Positions 16,210 through 25,328 are shown, counted from the stretch's first letter. The stretch is 37,757 nucleotides of DNA from a virus (IMGVR_UViG_3300034418_001444:1-37757), one strand, 5' to 3'. A program made the numbers and translations. The notes: a model not told the origin generated them from the sequence alone.

Positions 16210-17845
16210 TACTACCTTATCTGTTGCAGACGCTTTTTCTCTTATAGCTGAAAAATTAGAATCAAATAAAAAATATTCTATAGGCAGCTTTTGGGAATTC
16301 ACTAGAGATATTTGGGCACAAGGATTTGATAATCCTGAATACTTTAAAGCGTGGCATGTAGGTAGAATCTGCGAGGATATCGAAGACTGTCTAGAAAAAG
16401 GAATACATTATGTAGGTATTCTTCCAAGAGCACACTTTAAGTCTACTATTCTAGGACACGCCTTTAGTATCTGGCGTATGTTAAAGATGGGTATAAACAC
16501 CAATATCCTCTACCTATCATATAGTGATACTATGGCTAAGTATCACATTGGTGAAATAAATAAGGAAGTTAATCGTAATCCAGTTCTTGCTCAGTGGATG
16601 CGGAACAAGGCTCCTAGAGCAGATTTTACTTTTCGTTATGATGTAGATGGTTCGGCTGGAGAAATTCTACATGGCGGTTTATTTTCATTCAAACGTGGAA
16701 TGCATGTAAATGGAGCCTTAATAGCGGATGACATTCTTCGTGACCCCGAAAACCCATTGGCTATGGGAGTCATGAAAAAGATTGAAGATCACTTTTTAAC
16801 TGAATCTCTGTTTATTCCTAACCAAGGTGTGCCTATAGTTATCGTAGGTACACCCATGATGCCGGGAGATTTACTATCTGTACTAGAAAAGGATGACCGA
16901 TTCTTTACTAGGAAGTTACCTGCCTTAGACCCCGAACCGGGCAGACGGGTATTGTTTCCTGAAATGTATACAGAAAAGTTCTTATTGGATACTCAGGCAG
17001 CAAAGCCTAAATCTTTCGCTTCAGAATTTTTGCTTCAACCAGCCTTTAACACAGAAGCCTACTTTACTCACGAGGAAATCTCTAGATGTGAAGATAGGGG
17101 ACTGAGAAATCTTCAAGCTACAATTCAGCATAACTTTAGTGAGACTGATGAATTGTATGCGGGCTTTGATGTAGGCAAAAAGCGACACCCGTCTCATCTT
17201 GTAATCTTTAAACGAACAGGGCAATATCTAGAACAGGTACACCAATCATGGTTAGATGGATGGGATTACTCAGCGCAGATTGAATATCTTAATGAGGTAG
17301 CTAAAAACTTTAATATTACTAAGGGTTATGTAGACAATACCCGTGGTGAGCTAGAAGACCGTGGTCTAAGTAACTCATGGTGGCCCATGTCCTTCAGCAG
17401 TAAGAGTAAGCATACTATGGCCCAAATTTTTGAAGAATATGTAAATTCTGGTAACCTTAAGCTTTTAGCTGATGAAAGACAGAAGCAGCAGATACTCTCA
17501 GTTAGTAACGATTTGAAAGCTCCTGAGACTCCAATGGGTCACGGAGACGCATTCTTTTCAGTGGCTATGGCTTTAACAGCAGCATATGAATCTAGCCGCT
17601 ACAAGATACAAACTGTGGGCGATCTTAACGATGTCTTTACGGGAGCTAAACCCGATGAAACTGGTATAAAAGAGGTACTAAAAAGGCTTGAACCTCCTAG
17701 ACCTGAAGAGTATAATAATACTAATTCTCTTGGCGAAACCCCTCCGCTGGATGCGCCAAACCCCAAATGCACAACCCAAGGTTGTTCTCCGTCTGTATGG
17801 GTACCTGAGAATAAATTATGTTTACTTTGCTTATATCGTGGGTAG
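16202..17845 (+). CDS. terL: terminase large subunit (ATPase and nuclease)
   Basis: This 547-residue motor protein has an N-terminal ATPase with a variant Walker A (LPRAHFKST, Lys80) and Walker B (GALIADDIL, Asp176-Asp177), then a coupling motif region (VIVGTPMMPGD). The RNase H-fold nuclease shows GFDVGKKRHPSHLVI (Asp323), GYVDNT (Asp378) and GHGDAFFS (Asp449), the acidic residues that bind the catalytic metals. The C-terminus has an extra zinc-site candidate C523-x4-C528-x11-C540-x2-C543. It packages DNA into the prohead through the portal encoded downstream. Confidence 0.95.
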   Translation: MADTTLSVADAFSLIAEKLESNKKYSIGSFWEFTRDIWAQGFDNPEYFKAWHVGRICEDIEDCLEKGIHYVGILPRAHFKSTILGHAFSIWRMLKMGINTNILYLSYSDTMAKYHIGEINKEVNRNPVLAQWMRNKAPRADFTFRYDVDGSAGEILHGGLFSFKRGMHVNGALIADDILRDPENPLAMGVMKKIEDHFLTESLFIPNQGVPIVIVGTPMMPGDLLSVLEKDDRFFTRKLPALDPEPGRRVLFPEMYTEKFLLDTQAAKPKSFASEFLLQPAFNTEAYFTHEEISRCEDRGLRNLQATIQHNFSETDELYAGFDVGKKRHPSHLVIFKRTGQYLEQVHQSWLDGWDYSAQIEYLNEVAKNFNITKGYVDNTRGELEDRGLSNSWWPMSFSSKSKHTMAQIFEEYVNSGNLKLLADERQKQQILSVSNDLKAPETPMGHGDAFFSVAMALTAAYESSRYKIQTVGDLNDVFTGAKPDETGIKEVLKRLEPPRPEEYNNTNSLGETPPLDAPNPKCTTQGCSPSVWVPENKLCLLCLYRG

Positions 17846-17854
17846 GAGGCTTCA

Positions 17855-19816
17855 ATGGTATCTTTAACTTCTCAAGCTCAAACAGTTGCAGAAAAGCGTT
17901 ATTTCTTAAAGGATGATTCAGGTGCGCCTATAGAGGACGCTGATGGATTGTTCCGTAGAGTTGCTAACGCCATCTCTTCTGTTGAAACTAAATACGGGAA
18001 GTTGGAAGCTGAAGCTAAGCTGATTGCCAATGACTTTTACACAATGATGGCCGATCTAGACTTTATTCCTAACTCACCAACCCTGATGAATGCGGGAACA
18101 AATCAGGGAACTTTATCTGCGTGCTTTGTCCTCCCACTGGAAGATAGTATGGAGGGCATCATGAAGGCTGCACACGACGCTGCCATGGTACAAAAATTTG
18201 GGGGTGGGACCGGCTTTGCATTGTCTAAGCTTAGGCCGCGGGGAGACCGTATTAAAACTACGCATGGAATCGCTTGTGGTCCAATTGAAGTACTAAAAAC
18301 TCTATCTCGTGTTTCGTCTATGATTACTCAGGGCGGAAAACGAGATGGAGCAAACATGGCAGTGATGGATGTGCATCACCCGGACATTCTGGAGTTTATT
18401 GACTGTAAGGCTGTTGAGGGAGAAATTCATAACTTCAATATCTCCGTTGGAGTAACTACGGATTTCATGAATGCAGTCAAAGCCGGTACCCACTACCCAC
18501 TAATTAATCCTAGAACTAAAGAGATTGCAGGAGAACTAGACGCACGGGAAGTCTTTAGTAAGATTGTCTACGGCGCATGGCGAAACGGCGAACCGGGAAT
18601 GATTTTCTTGGATGCTGTAAATAAGGATAACCATGTTATTGCTGAGTATGGTCGAATGATTGCTACTAACCCTTGTGGTGAGCAACCCCTACTTGGAAAC
18701 GAATCCTGCAACTTAGGCTCTCTTAACCTAGCTAACTTCTTTTATAACCGGGAGCAGTCCGCAGACTGGAAGAATAATATCAATTGGGATAAGATGGCTA
18801 AGGTTATCCGAACGTCTGTTAGATTTCTTGACAACGTGATTGACGCTAATCAGTACGCTACCCCAGACATTGAAAAAATGACTAAGGCTACTCGTAAGAT
18901 CGGTCTTGGAATTATGGGTTTTGCTGATTTGTTAATTCAGCTTCGTGTTGGATACGACACCAAGAAAGGACAAGAAATTGGCAGACATATTATGGGTTTC
19001 ATCAGAGATGTTGCGGATAACGAATCGACTAAACTTGCTGAGGAACGGGGAACTTTTCCAGCATGGGACAACAGTGATTATGCTGTTTGCCCTCCGATGG
19101 TAGCAGCTTGCGATCATAGTACACATAAGAAATACCGAAATGCTTGCCGTCTTACAGTAGCCCCTACAGGAACCATTTCCATGTTGGCTGATACATCAAG
19201 TGGTGTAGAACCGACATTTGCCTTGGCGTGGAAAAAGATGAACATCCTTGAAGGTCAAACTCTTTATTACGTAAACAAGTATTTTGAAAAGGATGCTAAG
19301 GCTTATGGGTTTTATTCAGATGCTTTGATGGAACACATCTCCAATGGGGGTTCTATTAAGGACAGGGATGATGTACCTCAGTGGGCTAAGGAAGTTTATG
19401 TAACAGCTATGGATATTTCTCCAGAAGCTCACGTAGCTATGCAGTCCGCATTCCAAGAATCCTGTGATTCCGGTATTTCTAAGACGATTAACTTTGCTAA
19501 TGATGCATCTATTGAAGATGTATACACCGCTTACATGAATGCATGGGAGTCGGGATGTAAGGGAATTACCGTCTACCGCTCAGGTAGTCGAGAGAAAGAA
19601 GTATTGGTCAAGGCGGACACCGAGAAAGATAAACAGTTAGCATCGCAGACGCTTGAGGATTACATAAGCCAATTAGAAGAAGAGGCTATAATAGCTACAG
19701 TAGCTGTACCCACAGGGGGAGCAGAGGATATATGCTGCTCTGACCCATTCCTAGCTGATGAAGGCGGATGTGTGTCATGCAAGAACTGTGGCTGGTCTAA
19801 GTGTCATATTGCATAA
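17855..19816 (+). CDS. nrdJ: class II (B12-dependent) ribonucleotide reductase
   Basis: This 653-residue enzyme reduces ribonucleotides to deoxyribonucleotides using adenosylcobalamin, so it needs no separate radical subunit. Visible hallmarks are FIPNSPTLMNAGT, the redox Cys90 (SACFVLP), the thiyl-radical Cys274 and Glu276 in NPCGEQPLL, the partner Cys285 (ESCNLGS), and LTVAPTGTISMLAD. The 274/285 spacing equals that of C408/C419 in the Lactobacillus leichmannii enzyme. The C-terminal tail CVSCKNCGWSKC provides shuttle cysteines. It sits between large terminase and portal, so it is placed with the head genes rather than with replication. No intein is seen. Confidence 0.95.
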   Translation: MVSLTSQAQTVAEKRYFLKDDSGAPIEDADGLFRRVANAISSVETKYGKLEAEAKLIANDFYTMMADLDFIPNSPTLMNAGTNQGTLSACFVLPLEDSMEGIMKAAHDAAMVQKFGGGTGFALSKLRPRGDRIKTTHGIACGPIEVLKTLSRVSSMITQGGKRDGANMAVMDVHHPDILEFIDCKAVEGEIHNFNISVGVTTDFMNAVKAGTHYPLINPRTKEIAGELDAREVFSKIVYGAWRNGEPGMIFLDAVNKDNHVIAEYGRMIATNPCGEQPLLGNESCNLGSLNLANFFYNREQSADWKNNINWDKMAKVIRTSVRFLDNVIDANQYATPDIEKMTKATRKIGLGIMGFADLLIQLRVGYDTKKGQEIGRHIMGFIRDVADNESTKLAEERGTFPAWDNSDYAVCPPMVAACDHSTHKKYRNACRLTVAPTGTISMLADTSSGVEPTFALAWKKMNILEGQTLYYVNKYFEKDAKAYGFYSDALMEHISNGGSIKDRDDVPQWAKEVYVTAMDISPEAHVAMQSAFQESCDSGISKTINFANDASIEDVYTAYMNAWESGCKGITVYRSGSREKEVLVKADTEKDKQLASQTLEDYISQLEEEAIIATVAVPTGGAEDICCSDPFLADEGGCVSCKNCGWSKCHIA

Positions 19817-19819
19817 ACT

Positions 19820-19840
19820 AGTATAATATTAGTATAATAG
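19820..19840 (+). promoter_or_regulatory. tandem late-promoter motifs AGTATAATAT
   Basis: AGTATAATAT (19820-19829) is followed at once by AGTATAATAG (19831-19840). A TTGCAT lies 18 bases before the second TATAAT, so a classical promoter is possible there. The GAGGAG ribosome site of the gene at 19859 follows. The same decamer recurs at 24657, 25329, 30957 and 31328. Confidence 0.7.
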
Positions 19841-19858
19841 TTTAGAGGAGTTATAGTT

Positions 19859-20287
19859 ATGCCTATTGGGAATATGTTACGTGAGCGAGGTGAACAGTAT
19901 GTTTCTAATCGAGACATGGCTGGCACTTGGCGAATCTTAGATACGTGGAATAATACACTATCAGAACTAGAACCTGAAGATGATATTCCAGACGATCATC
20001 CATCGGTTACTATCCTTAGTGAAGGAGCTTATCACTCCCTTATTAAAGAAGCGGCTCGATTAGGAGTGTTAAAAAGTGCTGCCATTGCAGAGAACGAAGC
20101 AATCAATCAAGAGTTGATAGATGCTCAGGCTTCTGTAAGGCAGTTAAATGAGGAGAACCAATCCCTACGGGATGAGGTACGACGGTTATCACAATCCGAA
20201 ACATATCTATTTAAGGAATCAGCCTTATCAGCAATTGTGAAACTAGCAGCTTTGGGCGATGTTTCCGGTTTAACTAAGAAGGATTAA
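19859..20287 (+). CDS. hypothetical protein with C-terminal coiled coil, before portal
   Basis: This 142-residue acidic protein is the first gene after the tandem promoter motif. Its N-terminus has WRILDTWNNTLSELEPEDD, and the second half (about 75-125) is a heptad-like coiled coil (ASVRQLNEENQSLRDEVRRL). No enzyme motif is present. The family is not recognised. It ends 3 bases before the portal, so a role in head assembly is possible but unsupported beyond position. Confidence 0.5.
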   Translation: MPIGNMLRERGEQYVSNRDMAGTWRILDTWNNTLSELEPEDDIPDDHPSVTILSEGAYHSLIKEAARLGVLKSAAIAENEAINQELIDAQASVRQLNEENQSLRDEVRRLSQSETYLFKESALSAIVKLAALGDVSGLTKKD

Positions 20288-20290
20288 TGT

Positions 20291-22225
20291 ATGCGTTTAC
20301 AGAGTTACCTTCCTGAAACTCCCTCACTTCTAGGAAAAATGGAAGATTTAAATGCTAAGCTGGGATTTCTTAATCTCAGTAAGGCTGAGGGAGATGCAGG
20401 TCAGGCTCCAACTTTCGGAATAGACTATATTGTTAATACTTATATTAAGAATCAAGTTTCATTTCGTAAACAGTTAATCCAAGATTTACAGACTATCGCT
20501 TTTCAGGTAGAAGAACTTAGGGGTCCCATCGCTCACATTACAGGTGAGGTATTCAGACGGGGTATGAGGTTTGAACCAAATAAAGTTAATGCCGACCCCA
20601 AACAGCTTGACCGCCTAAAGAAGTTCCTTAAAGACTGTAATGTGTTCGATCAGAGCTTTGAAGAAGTTCTTCGCCAATTCCATTGGGACTTAAACATTAT
20701 TGACGATGCTTTCCTTTATCTACATAAGGAATACTACCACGATAAAGATAACACCTTACGGTCTAGAATTTTAGAAATTCGTAGGCTTAACCCAGCCTTA
20801 GTTGAATTTGATCTGGACGGAGAAGGAATGCCAAAGGCAGCCCACTTCCTATGTCCTATTCATCGAAACGAAACTATGGAAGCTGATGGTACCTGTGCTA
20901 CAGATGATTGTGGTTTAGATTTATTTCCGGTGATGTACAAATATCACAACCGTGGTGAACAGCATTACTTACTAGACTCAGAAATTATTCACGTTTCTAA
21001 GTTTAATCCAAGTGAGACTTATGGATGGTCACCCATCCTAACTATTTTTGAAAAAGCTCTGACCTTAATTGGTATGGATAGAAATATTTATCGGTACTTC
21101 TTTGAGCGTAAGATGCCCGCTTCAATGCTTATGGTGTCTACTGATGATCCTGAGAGTTTGAAGCGAGAGCGAGAGAACATTGCTGTTCAGACTCGACAAG
21201 ACCCAAACTTTGTGCCTATGGTGGCTGTATCGTCTAAGACCAATAGAGGTAGAGTAGACTTGGTTCGATTGTTCCATACTCTACAGGAAATGGATTACCT
21301 TCCAGTAAAACAGGAGATTCGTGAAAGAATCGCTGCTCTATGGGGTGTGTCCCCAGCATGGCAAGGTACTCCAGACGCTTTTGGTGGATTATCTACACAG
21401 ACCCAACAGCTTATGGTTATGAGCCGTGTCGTTGAATCCGACCAACGGCTCTTCCATGAGAAGATATTCCCTCTAATTTTAGAGGGGTTCGGCATCACCG
21501 ATTGGGATTTGATTCTTCCACATCCAGAAGAAAAAGCTGAAGCTACAAGAATTAACTTTGCTAGCCAGCGAGTTAACATCGCTAAGCAGTTAAATGAGAT
21601 GGGTTTTGATGTAGCTTTAAAACAGCAAGGAGCTATGTTGGATGAAGTAGACTTTATTATTACAGGTGTGCCAGTACCAATGTCTCAGATTCAGGGGGAA
21701 ACTCAAATTCTAGCCTTAACCGCTCAAGAAGAGCAACTAAAGCAGCAAGCTTTAATGATGGCACAACAGCAAGCTATGCAAATGCCTCAAGAAGAGAGCG
21801 GTGAGCAGGAAGTAGAAAAAGCTGAGGGAAAATATAAAGATCGAAATCTTGGATGGAAAACTCCATCAGCAGAAGATAAAATGCCTTTAGATGAGCGTGA
21901 TATAGATGAGTATGCTGAAGCTCGCCAAAATAAGGGAGAAAACCGAATGTTTGGTTTAGAAAAATCTACTACATCTTCGTGGATGGACGGCATTTATGCT
22001 AAAGGTTTCACCAATCCCTTAGTTAAGGAAATTTCTCCAGATGGAACTAAGTTATGGTTTATTGAAGGTACTAAACATTATGTAGCCTTTTTAACCCCCA
22101 GCGGCGTGGATAGAGTAGAACCAGCTACTTTTACTACTCCTAAGCCTCCAGCTAGGAAGCGAATGGAGCCTACTAACCAGTCTACATCGGATGTTATTCG
22201 ATTGGATACGGAGGATGATGAATAA
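20291..22225 (+). CDS. portal protein with C-terminal extension
   Basis: This 644-residue protein has a portal-type core of about 480 residues: helix-strand segments such as RRLNPALVEFDLDGEGMPKA, HVSKFNPSETYGWSPI and WGVSPAWQGTPDAFGGLSTQ, typical of HK97/SPP1-like portals, then a Gln-rich helix (LTAQEEQLKQQALMMAQQQA). An insertion with C188, H191, C202 and C207 looks like a small zinc site. The last 100 or so residues (GLEKSTTSSWMDGIYAKGFT onward) form an appended domain. It would form the dodecameric ring at the head vertex through which the terminase drives DNA. Confidence 0.85.
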   Translation: MRLQSYLPETPSLLGKMEDLNAKLGFLNLSKAEGDAGQAPTFGIDYIVNTYIKNQVSFRKQLIQDLQTIAFQVEELRGPIAHITGEVFRRGMRFEPNKVNADPKQLDRLKKFLKDCNVFDQSFEEVLRQFHWDLNIIDDAFLYLHKEYYHDKDNTLRSRILEIRRLNPALVEFDLDGEGMPKAAHFLCPIHRNETMEADGTCATDDCGLDLFPVMYKYHNRGEQHYLLDSEIIHVSKFNPSETYGWSPILTIFEKALTLIGMDRNIYRYFFERKMPASMLMVSTDDPESLKRERENIAVQTRQDPNFVPMVAVSSKTNRGRVDLVRLFHTLQEMDYLPVKQEIRERIAALWGVSPAWQGTPDAFGGLSTQTQQLMVMSRVVESDQRLFHEKIFPLILEGFGITDWDLILPHPEEKAEATRINFASQRVNIAKQLNEMGFDVALKQQGAMLDEVDFIITGVPVPMSQIQGETQILALTAQEEQLKQQALMMAQQQAMQMPQEESGEQEVEKAEGKYKDRNLGWKTPSAEDKMPLDERDIDEYAEARQNKGENRMFGLEKSTTSSWMDGIYAKGFTNPLVKEISPDGTKLWFIEGTKHYVAFLTPSGVDRVEPATFTTPKPPARKRMEPTNQSTSDVIRLDTEDDE

Positions 22226-23373
22226 TGCCAGAAGATTCTTCTAGGGATGAACCCTTAAAATTTAATATTGATGACGTTAGGCATATTGGAGAGATTCCGG
22301 AGTCTGAGGAAATTGATCCCGATTCTGACGCAGGGCAGTATTTACCACCACAAGAACATGAACGCAATCATTCTTATTTAAATAAGGAAGAGCGTCCAGA
22401 CGGTACTATTGTTTATTATTATGGTAATGGGGTAAAAGCTATTCATCACCCATCTCCAAAAAAGAGTCCTATTTCTTATCATCAAGCTGCTTTTGCTGGA
22501 CATACAGCAGAAGCTAATAGAGTCTTAGCCGCAAATCCAGAAATGGCTAGGGCACATATGGAAGCCGCAGGGGGACATCTCTTAGCCTCCTCAATTAAAT
22601 CATCAGCTTCTAATAGGGCAGTTTTGTCTTCAAGTGAAAAAAGAGGTAATAAGAAGTTGCGTCGGGATAGGGCTATTGTAGAGCAAGCTAAGAGAGCGAG
22701 AGAAGCCGCTGACGATAGCAGTAAAAAACCTGACAAGTCTGAGTGGGAAGTATTGGGTCACGGAGCTAAACGACGTAGAACACCTTCACGCTCAACACAA
22801 TTAAATAAATTTATATCCTTTATAAAAGAAGGAGATGGTGGAGCAGTTGACGGGGTAGGTACTGTTGCTGTATCATCAGACCCCGGTAGTTTTACCGAAA
22901 CCTACGGAGGTCGTAAGGACAGTAAGAAAAAGCGAAGTGGTGTAGACAAGTTAGATTCTTTCTTAAGAGAAACTTCGATGCAGAAATTTGCTACTACTCT
23001 AGTTAAAGAAGTAACAGAAGAATTTCGTAAAGAAGACGATGAGCTTGAAAAATTAGCAGTACTTGCTAGAATCGGAGCCGCTGCAGCAGGGTCTAAACTT
23101 ATGGACGAAGTTCTTGAAAACGAAGATGTTGAAAAAGCTGGTTCTGATCTACCTAGACAGGCTGTTACACAAGAACCGGCTAAACCAGCTAAGACCAAAA
23201 CAGAAGAAACTCCTGTAAAAAGCTCATACGAGAGCACTGACAAAGAATTTGAAAAGTTTCACGAGTTATTCAAAGATTACTTTGAATACCTAGAAGCGGA
23301 GGACGAAGATGATTCCAGAGACAGCGAAGAGGGAACTGATTCGGAGAAGGAAAGCGGGTCAGACATGGACTAG
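22225..23373 (+). CDS. hypothetical charged head-region protein
   Basis: This 382-residue protein overlaps the portal stop (TAATG). It is low in complexity, with an acidic N-terminus, a basic middle (EKRGNKKLRRDRAIVEQAKR, then GHGAKRRRTPSR), helical parts (KFATTLVKEVTEEFRKEDDE) and a very acidic end (EAEDEDDSRDSEEGTDSE). It looks mostly disordered and soluble. A role in head assembly or as an internal virion protein is possible from its place after the portal, but no family is recognised. Its last 65 bases also encode the start of the metallophosphoesterase. Confidence 0.5.
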   Translation: MPEDSSRDEPLKFNIDDVRHIGEIPESEEIDPDSDAGQYLPPQEHERNHSYLNKEERPDGTIVYYYGNGVKAIHHPSPKKSPISYHQAAFAGHTAEANRVLAANPEMARAHMEAAGGHLLASSIKSSASNRAVLSSSEKRGNKKLRRDRAIVEQAKRAREAADDSSKKPDKSEWEVLGHGAKRRRTPSRSTQLNKFISFIKEGDGGAVDGVGTVAVSSDPGSFTETYGGRKDSKKKRSGVDKLDSFLRETSMQKFATTLVKEVTEEFRKEDDELEKLAVLARIGAAAAGSKLMDEVLENEDVEKAGSDLPRQAVTQEPAKPAKTKTEETPVKSSYESTDKEFEKFHELFKDYFEYLEAEDEDDSRDSEEGTDSEKESGSDMD

Positions 23374-24658
23374 TCTTGCTCAATATCTTGAGGAAGAATA
23401 TGGTGTTAATGTCCACCGCTCTACAATTCAACGCTGGTATGATCGAGAAGTCTATGACGTAAATACTATTTTGGATGAAGCTGCTGCAAGCATGGCGGAT
23501 GTCATTGCAGCAGAACCTATAGAATCGTCAGAACCCGATTTTATTGGTGAGCGAATAAAGTTAGATAAGAAGTTAGCAACTTATAAAGCTGAAGCTTCTT
23601 ACTACAAGAAGCTGTATGAACAGGCGATAAAACAAACCACTAGAGAAGATTTATTGGTTGATGTTATGCGCCGACACACAGACCCTCTTAAGGCACAAGG
23701 GATTTATCCTAAGCGTAAGCCTTCCTCTAATGTGCGAGGTAAATCATCACAAGTTATGGTTGCTCCTTTAACGGATACTCACGTAGGAGATAATGTTTCT
23801 AGTGAGCAGATGGTAGGTCTAAATAGTTATGATTTAGACTTATTTAATCGAAGGATTTGGGGCTGGACAAACCAAGTACTTAATCTAGCTGAGTACCGCC
23901 GAAATATCTGTGATGTAGAAGAATTAGTTATTCCTATGTTGGGAGACATGATTTCGGGGGATATTCACGAAGAATTAGCTAGAACTAACATAGATAACTG
24001 TATGATGCAGATGATGTACGGAGCCAACATTATTAGTCAGGCTCTTATGTTCCTCGCTCCACACTTTAATGAAATTAGAGTTCCTTGTGTTATTGGGAAC
24101 CATGGGCGAATGACAAGAAAAATTCCATCCAAGGACCGGTACATGGATTGGGATTACATGATGTATCAATGGATTGCTGCTTTCTGTAGGGAGCAGACGA
24201 ACATAAAATTTGAAATTCCTAAAAGTTTTGCCCATGTTTTCAATGTAGCTAATAGAAATATCTTGATTATGCACGGAGATTCTATTGCGGGTGGGGGTGC
24301 TACCGCATCTATCCAGAGGGCTATTACCTCACTTAGAGCGGTTCTACAATACAAAACTCAAATTATTGCGGACGCTGATTTTGAAGTACCCTCAGCATTT
24401 GATGATGTATTACTAGGCCATTTCCACAGAATAGATGAAATAGATATTGGTACAGGAAGCCTTCATATCTGCGGCACCACAAAAGGTGGAGATGAATTTG
24501 TATTTAGTCGCCTCCACGTAATCACTAAGCCTAAGCATGTAGTCTTATACTATCATCCAGAATATGGACAAGTAGGTAAGGAAGTTATTTACTTGGATAG
24601 ATTTGATGAAAAAGAATCAAATTTTCAATTAAATTTACCAGAATTGTGGATTAATTAG
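23309..24658 (+). CDS. HTH-metallophosphoesterase fusion protein
   Basis: This 449-residue protein starts inside the previous gene, with GGAGG at 23298-23302, 6 bases upstream. Residues 1-50 resemble a transposase or terminase-type helix-turn-helix (SLAQYLEEEYGVNVHRSTIQ). A helical linker with AEASYYKKLYEQ follows. Residues 150-420 form a calcineurin-like metallophosphoesterase with a complete metal-binding set: D156 and H158 (TDTHVGD), D213 (LGDMISGD), N264 and H265 (GNHGR), H322 (MHGDS), H371 and H373 (LGHFHR). The family includes Mre11/SbcD nucleases and phosphatases. Substrate is unknown. DNA is plausible because of the attached HTH. Confidence 0.85.
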   Translation: MIPETAKRELIRRRKAGQTWTSLAQYLEEEYGVNVHRSTIQRWYDREVYDVNTILDEAAASMADVIAAEPIESSEPDFIGERIKLDKKLATYKAEASYYKKLYEQAIKQTTREDLLVDVMRRHTDPLKAQGIYPKRKPSSNVRGKSSQVMVAPLTDTHVGDNVSSEQMVGLNSYDLDLFNRRIWGWTNQVLNLAEYRRNICDVEELVIPMLGDMISGDIHEELARTNIDNCMMQMMYGANIISQALMFLAPHFNEIRVPCVIGNHGRMTRKIPSKDRYMDWDYMMYQWIAAFCREQTNIKFEIPKSFAHVFNVANRNILIMHGDSIAGGGATASIQRAITSLRAVLQYKTQIIADADFEVPSAFDDVLLGHFHRIDEIDIGTGSLHICGTTKGGDEFVFSRLHVITKPKHVVLYYHPEYGQVGKEVIYLDRFDEKESNFQLNLPELWIN

Positions 24659-24666
24659 TATAATAT
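24657..24666 (+). promoter_or_regulatory. AGTATAATAT promoter motif, probably giving a leaderless transcript
   Basis: The last base of TATAAT is 24664, and the ATG of the next gene begins at 24670, about where transcription should start. No Shine-Dalgarno sequence is present. TTACCA 18 bases upstream of TATAAT is a weak -35 candidate. Confidence 0.6.
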
Positions 24667-24669
24667 TGT

Positions 24670-25071
24670 ATGACTGATATAAATGAAATCTTCATAGCTG
24701 CTATTGAAAACCTTATGCAGGACGTTGCTAGGGAAATTAGAGATAAATCTAATGTCCCTACTTCTATTGGTGGTGCTATGCCTGTCAGAACCGGCGAGTT
24801 ACAAAGGTCTCTTGTTGCTCATGTGGCTCCAAATGAAGCTTTTGTTTCTTATAGAAGTCCCTATGCTGCTACAGTTCATGATGGAGGATACCGCCCTGAT
24901 TACAGAAGGCGTACCAAATCAGGGGATTATGTAGCAGTAAAGGGGCATACAATTAAAGCACAACCTTATTTAGAAAAGCCTATGGAAGATATACTTAAAG
25001 ATTTTCCTAATTTTATTGCTACGTCTATGAATAAAATGGGAACATTTTTAGGATTTAAAGTTGTGGAATAA
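24670..25071 (+). CDS. HK97 gp10-like head-tail connector or tail completion protein
   Basis: This 133-residue protein has the signature PVRTGELQRSLVAHV, then SYRSPYAATVHDGGYRPD and a final helix, as in the HK97 gp10 family. Such proteins join the head-completion complex to the tail tube or act as tail terminators. It lacks any ribosome binding site and its start lies next to the promoter motif, so it may be translated from a leaderless transcript. The position between portal and capsid genes is earlier than usual for this family. Confidence 0.7.
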   Translation: MTDINEIFIAAIENLMQDVAREIRDKSNVPTSIGGAMPVRTGELQRSLVAHVAPNEAFVSYRSPYAATVHDGGYRPDYRRRTKSGDYVAVKGHTIKAQPYLEKPMEDILKDFPNFIATSMNKMGTFLGFKVVE

Positions 25072-25083
25072 AGGAGTAGGAAC

Positions 25084-25302
25084 ATGGATGTAGCAAAGGT
25101 ATCGTCCGAACAGGAGTGGGTCTTAGCTCGACATTCGCGGATGGTAGGACGAGTATTAGATCAGGTAGAAGCAGCATTACCCGAAGGTAATCAATGTGAA
25201 AAACTTAAAAAGCTTATTCAGATGCCTCTTTATGACTTCCGAAATGAGATTCTAAAATATTTAGATGGTCAAATTGACCCCAATTCCAACTTAGATATAT
25301 AA
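25084..25302 (+). CDS. small helical hypothetical protein
   Basis: This 72-residue protein begins with an AAAGGAG-type site upstream (AAAGGAGTAGGAAC). It is helical and charged (SSEQEWVLARHSRMVGRVLD), with no Cys cluster or membrane segment. No family is recognised. It lies in the head module directly before the capsid operon leader. Confidence 0.5.
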   Translation: MDVAKVSSEQEWVLARHSRMVGRVLDQVEAALPEGNQCEKLKKLIQMPLYDFRNEILKYLDGQIDPNSNLDI

Positions 25303-25328
25303 ATCCTTAGTACATTTCTAATTACCAT

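Noticed and set aside
17855-19816. Intein in the ribonucleotide reductase gene
   Set aside because: The protein is continuous through all conserved motifs at normal spacing, with no splicing-domain insertion.
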